Shown here: positions 57,841-64,000 of the stretch, in pieces | Layout: each line of letters starts with the position of its first letter | Numbering within the stretch: position 1 is the stretch's first letter | Source of the DNA: Pirellulales bacterium | Lineage (GTDB): Bacteria > Planctomycetota > Planctomycetia > Pirellulales > UBA1268 | Length of the DNA: 64,000 nt | Direction: 5' to 3' | Assembly (NCBI GenBank): GCA_018401745.1 | Contig: JAGYJY010000005.1 | Span: 124,001-188,000, forward strand | The notes under the pieces: model-generated | Database searches by the model: none | Told to the model about the DNA's origin: nothing | What the model saw: the letters and a program-made list of their open reading frames with translations, nothing else | Made by a program: the position numbers and the translations under genes

Positions 57841-59894
57841 ATGACTCAGCCCACCGTCGCCCCTCAGGCATCCGATGTCGATCAGCTGGCAATCGACACT
57901 ATCCGCACGCTCTCGATGGATGCCGTTGAAGCAGCCAAGAGCGGCCACCCCGGCACACCGATGGCCCTGGCGCCAGTCGCCTACACGGTGTGGAAGGAGT
58001 TTCTCCGGTACGACCCGGCAGATCCCACCTGGCCCAACCGCGACCGGTTTGTGCTGTCCTGCGGCCATGCGTCGATGCTCCTCTACGCGCTGATCCACCT
58101 GGCGGGGATTCGCCGGGCCGGGGGCGACGCTGCAGCCGTGAGCCTCGACGACATCCGCAGCTTTCGGCAGCTCGACAGTGTGTGTGCCGGCCATCCCGAG
58201 CACCACATGACCTCGGGCATTGAGACCACCACCGGCCCGCTCGGCCAGGGCTGCGGCAACTCCGTTGGCATGGCCATAGCCTCGAAGTGGCTGGCCGCTC
58301 GCTACAACCGCCCCGGCCAGGAGCTCTTCGACTTCGACACCTACGTGCTCTGCAGCGACGGCGACCTGATGGAGGGCGTGGCGGCCGAGGCGGCGTCGCT
58401 GGCCGGCCATCTGAAGCTGTCGAATCTCTGCTGGATCTATGACGACAATCGCATCACGATCGAGGGCGACACCGACCTCGCCTTCAGCGAAGACGTGGCG
58501 ATGCGGTTTCGAGGGCTTGGCTGGCATGTTGAGCATGTGGACGATGCCAACGACACAGCCGCCCTTGCCAGGGCGCTGACGGCCTTCAAAGCGGAGGCCA
58601 ACAAGCCGACGCTTGTGATCGTGAAGAGCGTGATCGGCTACGGTGCTCCCACCAAGGCGGGCTCCCATTCCTCGCACGGCGCTCCGTTGGGGGCGGATGA
58701 GGTCCGCGGGGCGAAGGAAACCTACGGGTGGTCGCCCGACGCGTCGTTTGTCGTGCCAGCCGAGGTGCCGCAGCGGTTTACCGAAACCCTCGGCACGCGG
58801 GGGCATGCCTGCCGCGATGCCTGGCAGACGGTGCTCGCCGAGCATGCCCAGTCCCACCCTGAGCTCGCCAAGGAGCTGGGGAGTTTCTCGCCGGCACGCT
58901 GCCTGCCGGCTGGGAGCAGGCGATCCCCGACTTTCCCGCGGACGCCAAGGGGCTCGCCAGCCGCGTCTCCAGCGGGCAGGTGCTCTCGGCCATCAGCCCC
59001 AAGGTGCCGTGGCTGGTCGGCGGCTCTGCTGATCTTGCGCCATCGACGATGACCTTTGTGAAAGGCGAGGGCGACTTCGGCCCAGCGGACTACGCCGGCC
59101 GCAACTTCCACTTTGGTATTCGTGAGCACGGCATGGCGGCCGCGGCCAACGGCATGGCGCTGTGCGGCCTGCGGCCGTATGTGGCAACGTTTTTTGTGTT
59201 TTTCGACTACCTCAAGCCGTCGCTGCGGCTCTCGGCCCTCGGCGATCTCGGGGTGATCTACATACTCACCCACGACTCGATCGGGCTCGGTGAAGATGGG
59301 CCCACCCATCAGCCGATCGAGCAGCTCGCCAGCGCCCGAGCGGTTCCAGGCCTCTCGGTCTACCGTCCGGCAGACGCCAACGAGGTTGCTGAAACCTGGC
59401 GAACAGTGATGCAGGAGCCCAGCCGACCGGTGGTGATCGTGCTCTCCCGCCAAGGGCTGCCCACCCTCGACCGCAGCACACTGGGAGCTGCCAGCGGCAC
59501 CTGCCGCGGTGCCTACATCCTTCAGGAAGCTGAAGGCGGTGAGCCCGAGTGCATCCTGATTGGCACTGGCAGCGAGGTTGGCCTTTGCCTCGCTGCCGCT
59601 GCGCAGCTGGCCGGTGAAGGTGTGCGGGCCCGCGTGGTGAGCATGCCGAGCTGGGATCGCTTTGCGGCCCAGGATGCCGCCTACCGCGAGGAAGTGCTGC
59701 CGAAGAAGATCACGGCCCGCGTCGCCTGCGAAGCCGGCTGCAGCTTCGGCTGGGAACGCTGGATTGGCCGCTGCGGCCGCTTCATCGGCATGGACAGCTT
59801 CGGCGCCTCCGGCCCCGCCGACGAGCTTTACAAGCACTTCGGCATCACCGCCGAAGGCATCGCCCAGGCCGCCAAAGAAGCCCTCGGCCGCTGA
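57841..59894 (+). CDS. tkt: Transketolase (frame broken near 58880)
   Basis: Transketolase moves two-carbon units between sugar phosphates using thiamine diphosphate. The first half has KSGHPGTPMAL, the cofactor site CSDGDLMEGVAAEAASLAG with DDNRITIEG, and SHSSHGAPLG. The second half has GIREHGMAAAANGMA, THDSIGLGEDGPTHQPIEQL and the C-terminal domain. The break is at four G (58879-58882); one more G joins ELAKELG to EFLAGTLPAGWEQ. Corrected length is about 684 aa. The stop codon is inside repeat module E. Confidence 0.95.
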
Positions 59895-59921
59895 CCGCCG
59901 CGCAGCGGCGGACAGGCCGGC
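59885..59921 (+). repeat. Repeat module E overlapping the tkt stop
   Basis: CGGCCGCTGA, then CCGCCGC-GCA-GCGGCGG, then ACAGGCCGG. The last codons and the TGA of tkt lie in its 5' arm. It starts the A-less block E-B-E-C of this convergent gap. Confidence 0.8.
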
Positions 59922-59956
59922 AAGCTTCCCGCCTGCGAAGCCATCCTGGGAGGAAA

Positions 59957-60029
59957 CGGGACGGGTCCGCGGGCCGCGAAGCGGCCTCGGCGAAGCCGAG
60001 GTGCCTGCGGCACCCGAAGACCCGTCCCG
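59957..60029 (+). repeat. Repeat module B copy 5 (cloverleaf-like)
   Basis: Fifth 73-nt copy with loops GAA, GAA and TGC. Its outer-stem 5' side matches copy 1 and its 3' side matches copies 2-4, giving two mismatches, as expected of a recombinant between copies. Confidence 0.9.
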
Positions 60030-60053
60030 CTTGCGCGACACCCACGCCGCCCC

Positions 60054-60092
60054 CCGGCCGCTGACCGCCGCGCAGCGGCGGACAGGCCGGCC
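60054..60092 (+). repeat. Repeat module E copy
   Basis: Matches 59885-59921 (CCGCCGC-GCA-GCGGCGG inside GGCCG arms). It lies directly before module C. Confidence 0.8.
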
Positions 60093-60103
60093 TTAAACCG
60101 CAA

Positions 60104-60250
60104 GCGAGGGGTGAGCCCGGGGCTGACCCTCCGGCGTATGGGAGCAAGCGACGCCCGGAGGGCCAAAGCGCAGCGGACATCCGAGCGAGCGAGGGCCTGG
60201 ATGGCCCGCAGTGAGCGTCCGGAGGGGCAGCCCCGGGCTCACCCCGAGCG
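60104..60250. repeat. Repeat module C, subtype 1, in a convergent gap
   Basis: Nearly the same as 11073-11222 (GGGGTGAGCCCGGGGCTG pairs with CAGCCCCGGGCTCACCCC). It ends 15 bp before the stop of the next minus-strand gene. Confidence 0.9.
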
Positions 60251-60265
60251 GACCACTCCACCGGC

Positions 60266-61825
60266 TCACCGTGAGACGTGCTGCCGGTACTGCTCGTCGA
60301 GGTCTTCGAAGTCGGTGTCGCACAACACGGCGAGGGAATCCGGTCTGCCGGAACCGGTGTAGATCCGCTGGAGATAGGTCAGAAATGCCTCGCGGTAGCG
60401 GCCCTGCTGACCGTTGAGAAAGAAGTCGGCAAGGCCTGAGATCTGGCTGTAGAGCGGCGGCAGCTGCTGGTGCGCCTGAAACTCGACACGGCCGAGGCTG
60501 CAGAGCGTCTCCAGCGGCACGTAGAAGTTGTCGAGCGTCAGCCGTTCGACGGCCATCGGGGCCCGGCCATGGTCGAGGCCGCCGAGCCGCCAGCCCGTCT
60601 CGGTCGGTTCGAGGCTCTCCATGTAGCAGGCCACGGCCTCGATCACCCAGAAGCCATGCTGTTCGCCGGCCAGGCGGCTGGTGGGTCGCGATTCGGCGAA
60701 GAGCTGATGCGTTGCCTCGTGAAACACCGTGCCGGCCGCGACGTCGTCGGACTCGAAGAAGTAGGTCGTCTGCGTGGGCATCCAGTAGATGCCGAGCGTG
60801 CGGCCGATCTGCGGCTCGAGCCGCTCGAGCGTGTCGACATACTGCTGCCGGCTGGCGAAGTGGACCGCCTGCATGGCCGCCGCGGGCGATACGCGATGCT
60901 GGCCATCAAACCGCCGCTGCAGCTCACCTCGCTCCATCGCAAAACTGCCAAAGGCCTGCCACCAGATCGCATGGGTCTGCTCGAGGAGGGCCGCAAGCTC
61001 AGCGACCTTGGCCTCGTCGGCAAGCTGGCTGATCCGCCAGTGATCTGATTGCCAGAGCGGAGCGTCGGCCACTGTTTGAGGAGCAAGAAGTTTTTCTTTT
61101 TCCACCCACCGTGTTCCCTGCCGCCGCAGGCCCTCGGCATAGCGCGGCTGCCAGGACTTCAGCAGCCAGCCAAACTCAGGAGAGAAGACCTCGCGACGGC
61201 TCTGCCGCCGGGCGGCCTCGGGCCAAAGCCAGGTTGTCGTTCCATTTTCGACGCGGCGAACCCAGCCGCCGGCCTGCCGGGCCTCGGCATGATCCGGATC
61301 CGCGGCGAGCGTCACCGCCAGCAGCCGAAAGGCCTCGCAGCCATGCTCGTCACGGGCGGCCGCCCGGGCTGCGTCATACACGCGGTCGGCCCATGCCGCA
61401 CGGGCTCCGCGATAGTCCACCCAGATCGCCTGCTGCATCGACGCCGCCAGCCAGTCAGGCTGCTCGGCGGACGTCGGGATGCGATGGATCGTCTGCCGCC
61501 CGTCGGTAGGTGCCGACGCGATTCCCCGCCAGGACCGAATCTCGGCAGCCAGCCTCATCTCACCGGCCGCCTCGGCCCGAGCGATCAGCGGCTCCGCCGC
61601 CTGCCGCCACTGATCGTCGAGTTTGGCCAACGCCTCAGCCTGCGGGCTGACCAGTCGGCCCTGCTCTTCTGCGTTTCCAGCGTCCGCTGGCGTGGCGGCG
61701 AACGCTGCCGACCCGCCGGGAGCCACTCGCAGTCGCTCCGCGGCCGGCTCCTCGCCGCCGGCCACGCCGGATGCCACGCCCAGCAGGCAGGACATCACAA
61801 GGGTGGCATGGCGGACGAAGATCAT
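60266..61825 (-). CDS. Exported protein with HExxH metallopeptidase-like motif (DUF1570 type)
   Basis: A 519-aa protein. The start at 61825 (MIFVRHATLVMSCLLGVASG) is a signal peptide preceded by AGGAG. The N-terminal half is helical and repeat-like. The C-terminal half has VFHEATHQLFAES, an HExxH zinc-site motif, and VIEAVACYMESL, whose Glu could be a third ligand. This resembles the DUF1570 family common in planctomycetes; substrate and activity are unknown. An upstream open frame to 62392 is antisense to the neighbouring gene and is not part of it. Confidence 0.8.
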   Translation of the reverse strand: MIFVRHATLVMSCLLGVASGVAGGEEPAAERLRVAPGGSAAFAATPADAGNAEEQGRLVSPQAEALAKLDDQWRQAAEPLIARAEAAGEMRLAAEIRSWRGIASAPTDGRQTIHRIPTSAEQPDWLAASMQQAIWVDYRGARAAWADRVYDAARAAARDEHGCEAFRLLAVTLAADPDHAEARQAGGWVRRVENGTTTWLWPEAARRQSRREVFSPEFGWLLKSWQPRYAEGLRRQGTRWVEKEKLLAPQTVADAPLWQSDHWRISQLADEAKVAELAALLEQTHAIWWQAFGSFAMERGELQRRFDGQHRVSPAAAMQAVHFASRQQYVDTLERLEPQIGRTLGIYWMPTQTTYFFESDDVAAGTVFHEATHQLFAESRPTSRLAGEQHGFWVIEAVACYMESLEPTETGWRLGGLDHGRAPMAVERLTLDNFYVPLETLCSLGRVEFQAHQQLPPLYSQISGLADFFLNGQQGRYREAFLTYLQRIYTGSGRPDSLAVLCDTDFEDLDEQYRQHVSR

Positions 61826-61853
61826 CCTTACTCCTGGCTGCGATCCGGCCGCC

Positions 61854-62852
61854 TCAGTCGTCCGAGAACGCTGAGTCGAACTGGCGGCCGCTCGGTGCGA
61901 AGTCGATTTTCCGACAGAAGGCAGCGGCTTCCGCAGCCCCGTGCTCACGATCCATGCCGCAGTCTTCCCACTCCACCGACAGCGGCCCTTCGTAGCCAAC
62001 GTCGTTAAGGGCCCGCATGATCTCCTCAAAGTCAACGCCACCACGGCCCGGCGAGCGGAAATCCCAGCCGCGTCGTGGATCACCAAAGTTGAGGTGGCTC
62101 GCCAGGATGCCCTGCTTCCCCTTGAGGGTGACCATCGCATCCTTGATATGCACGTGGTAGATGCGGTCGTGGAAAGTGCGAATGAACTCCACCGAGTCGA
62201 CGCCCTGCCAGTGCAGATGGCTGGGGTCGAAGTTGAAGCCAAACTCCTCGCGGCGTCCGAGAGCCTCAAGGGCCCGGGCGGCAGTGATCGTGTCGAAGGC
62301 GATCTCCGTGGGATGCACTTCGAGGCCAAACCGCACACCACACTCGGCAAACACATCGAGGATCGGGTTCCAACGCTCAGCAAACAGGTCAAACCCTGCC
62401 TGGATCATCGACTCCGGCACCGGAGGAAAGGAGTAGAGCAGATGCCAGATCGAGGAGCCGGTGAAGCCGTTGACCACCGATACGCCGAGCTTCTGCGCGG
62501 CCCGAGCGGTGTTTTTCATCTCTTCGGCAGCCCGCTCGTTGACGCCGGCTGGGTCACCATCTCCCCAGACATGCGGCGGCAGGATCGCCTTGTGCCGCTC
62601 GTCGATGATGTCGCAAACCGCCTGGCCAACAAGATGGTTGGAAATCGCATAGACGGAGAGGTCGTGCCGCTCAAGCTGGTCTCGCTTCGCAGCGCAGTAG
62701 CCACTCTCCTCGAGGGCCTGGGTGACGTTGAAGTGGTCGCCCCAGCAGGCCAGTTCGATGCCATCGTAGCCAAACTCGCGGGTCTTCCTGGCGAGATCCT
62801 CGATCGGCATGTCGGCCCACTGGCCAGTAAACAGCGTGACTGGTCGTCCCAT
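61854..62852 (-). CDS. Sugar phosphate isomerase/epimerase, TIM-barrel (AP endonuclease 2 fold)
   Basis: A 332-aa cytosolic protein with the xylose-isomerase-like barrel. Strands and ligands seen are [40 protein letters not shown] and [11 protein letters not shown], with a late [13 protein letters not shown] supplying a metal-site Glu. Family members act on sugars, inositols or sugar acids; the substrate is not deducible. The start at 62852 ([14 protein letters not shown]) is preceded by AGGGAAA. It lies 28 bp upstream of the DUF1570-type gene. Confidence 0.88.
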   Translation of the reverse strand: MGRPVTLFTGQWADMPIEDLARKTREFGYDGIELACWGDHFNVTQALEESGYCAAKRDQLERHDLSVYAISNHLVGQAVCDIIDERHKAILPPHVWGDGDPAGVNERAAEEMKNTARAAQKLGVSVVNGFTGSSIWHLLYSFPPVPESMIQAGFDLFAERWNPILDVFAECGVRFGLEVHPTEIAFDTITAARALEALGRREEFGFNFDPSHLHWQGVDSVEFIRTFHDRIYHVHIKDAMVTLKGKQGILASHLNFGDPRRGWDFRSPGRGGVDFEEIMRALNDVGYEGPLSVEWEDCGMDREHGAAEAAAFCRKIDFAPSGRQFDSAFSDD

Positions 62853-62995
62853 GGTGTTTCCCTTCACTCCCCTCGGCTAAAAATCGGATCAGCAACTCGA
62901 CGGGCCAACGGCTGCATCTGATCAACGCCGCCTACTGGCCGCTCCCCATCCGGGCGACGCGAGTATATCGGACGGGACCAGCCTGGGGAGGCTCC

Positions 62996-64000
62996 TCAGT
63001 TGCGAACCACCCGGCGGAGCAGCCAGATACCCCATACCGTCACGAGCAGGTTGCCGATCCAGACCGCGATCGGCGGCAGTTCACCCGCCTTCACCCGGTC
63101 GATGCCAAACATCAGCAGCGGGTAGTAGACCACCAGGATCGGCAGGAAGCAGAGAAAGAAGCTGGTGAGAAAGTCGGAGTTTCGCATGCGGATTGCCATC
63201 GGCGCTCCGACAAAGGCAAAACAGAGGCAGCTGAAGCCATTGGCCCATCGCCGCCAAGGCTCCATCACGATCCGTTGCAGCCGCGACCGCTCACCGCTGA
63301 GCACCTCGCGTTCAAAGGCCACCACCTCCGGCCGCGCCAGGTCCATCCGTCCGGCCAGAATATTGCTGCCAATACGGGCGGCTGCCGCCTGCTCGAGCGT
63401 GTCGATCAAGACGAGCTGATCGGCATGCTCCTGTTCAAAGTCGGCCATGGCGATTTCTGAGGGACTCTTGCGGCCGGTGTCTTCACGACTGACCGCGTCC
63501 ATCGGCAAGACCCGTTCGATGGTGTCGGGGAAGACCGCTGTGACATCGCCCACACGGAGCGTTCCATCGCGGCAGATGATCGAGAGCGTCTCGGCCTCGG
63601 GATCGGCTCGCAGTTCTGCCTCGGCAGCGGAAACGGTCACTGGCGGACTGTTACCGCCCGGTTGAAAGGAGAGCGTTGGCCGAATCAGTGTTCGCCCCTC
63701 AACGCCTTTGACGTTGATCGAAATGTTGTTGCTGCTGTAGCTCCGCTGCTGCCGCAGCCGCCCGTAGACAATCTCTTCAACGCTGCCCACGATCACCCGC
63801 CGGATGCCATCACGTCCCCAGGAAACCGCCACATCGTTGAGCCACACCGAGACAAAGCTCAGCGTGAGGGCAAACGCCAGGGCCGGCCAGATGGCAACCA
63901 GCGGCGTCACACCGGCTGCCTTGAGCGCCGTGATTTCGTTCGTCGCCGACATCCGACCGAAGACGCTGGCCACGGCAAAGAGCATCGTGCCAGGCACTGC
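62996..64000 (-). CDS. LptF/LptG-family permease, C-terminal part
   Basis: The gene continues beyond base 64000; about 334 residues are visible. LFAVASVFGRMSATNEITAL with the following AAGVTPL is the hallmark of the YjgP/YjgQ (LptF/G) family, which with LptB extracts lipopolysaccharide from the inner membrane. Next come a periplasmic domain of about 180 residues and three C-terminal helices (FLTSFFLCFLPILVVYYPLL, then VWIGNLLVTVWGIWLL). Whether it is LptF or LptG cannot be told. It is consistent with the LptD-like gene in the same window. Confidence 0.85.
   Translation of the reverse strand, partial: AVPGTMLFAVASVFGRMSATNEITALKAAGVTPLVAIWPALAFALTLSFVSVWLNDVAVSWGRDGIRRVIVGSVEEIVYGRLRQQRSYSSNNISINVKGVEGRTLIRPTLSFQPGGNSPPVTVSAAEAELRADPEAETLSIICRDGTLRVGDVTAVFPDTIERVLPMDAVSREDTGRKSPSEIAMADFEQEHADQLVLIDTLEQAAAARIGSNILAGRMDLARPEVVAFEREVLSGERSRLQRIVMEPWRRWANGFSCLCFAFVGAPMAIRMRNSDFLTSFFLCFLPILVVYYPLLMFGIDRVKAGELPPIAVWIGNLLVTVWGIWLLRRVVRN

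Noticed and set aside
61826..62392. Upstream extension of the DUF1570-type gene
   Set aside because: These 189 codons are antisense to the TIM-barrel isomerase gene and have shadow composition. The signal peptide and ribosome-binding site fix the start at 61825.
1..64000. tRNA, rRNA, prophage or insertion sequence
   Set aside because: No T-loop-like or rRNA sequence, integrase, transposase or phage structural gene was seen in reading the window.

Overview
The window is a GC-rich bacterial chromosome segment, best explained as Planctomycetota (Pirellulales-like). This is inferred from a planctomycete-style gene set: an ECF sigma factor followed by a membrane partner with a pseudopilin-like H...DG tail, a secreted HExxH protein of the DUF1570 type, a large LptD-like protein plus an LptF/G permease, an unusual EF-G beside the S10 operon, and a sigma-54 promoter. 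No tRNA, rRNA, CRISPR array, prophage or insertion sequence was recognised.

Layout. 1-6520 (minus): the S10/spc ribosomal protein operon rpsJ-rplC-rplD-rplW-rplB-rpsS-rplV-rpsC-rplP-rpmC-rpsQ-rplN-rplX, preceded by a strong hairpin and an EF-G-like GTPase (6816-8915). 9161-11083 (plus): cstA. 11223-18717 (minus): argS, rsfS, coaX, obg, rpmA, a large exported protein and a ParA ATPase. 18869-20865: two small unknown genes with starts 24 bp apart, then aroB. 21181-23435: a probable sigma-54 operon with four upstream palindromes, a 41-aa membrane peptide, a small exported protein and two receiver-like proteins that lack the phosphorylation Asp. 23463-31566: a PAP2-like exported protein, recQ, an alkaline-phosphatase-superfamily enzyme and a one-chain PxpB-PxpC-PxpA 5-oxoprolinase. 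31582-40957 (minus): rlmKL, a Ca2+-type P-ATPase, a cation/Ca2+ exchanger and carB. 41061-48103: ahpD, fabH, pepF, pepA (minus) and amt. 48088-64000: an RND/MMPL exporter, LptD-like protein, NCS2-like permease, ECF sigma with partner, transketolase, secreted peptidase-like protein, TIM-barrel isomerase and an LptF/G permease cut by the window end.

Two signals run through the whole window. First, a modular family of GC-rich structured repeats (called A, B, E and C here) fills most of the longer intergenic gaps at about 11.0, 20.9-21.2, 25.0-25.7, 44.6-45.05 and 59.9-60.25 kb. Module B is a 73-nt cloverleaf-like fold whose five copies differ mostly in hairpin loops. Module C is a long inverted repeat of 140-220 nt. 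Modules overlap the stop codons of cstA and tkt. I recognise no named family and regard this as the leading candidate for something undescribed.

Second, fifteen genes carry single-base reading-frame breaks (sixteen breaks), many in G/C or A/T runs and several in essential genes (rpsQ, argS, obg, carB, tkt). These look like sequencing or assembly indels rather than biology. I annotate each as one gene spanning the break.
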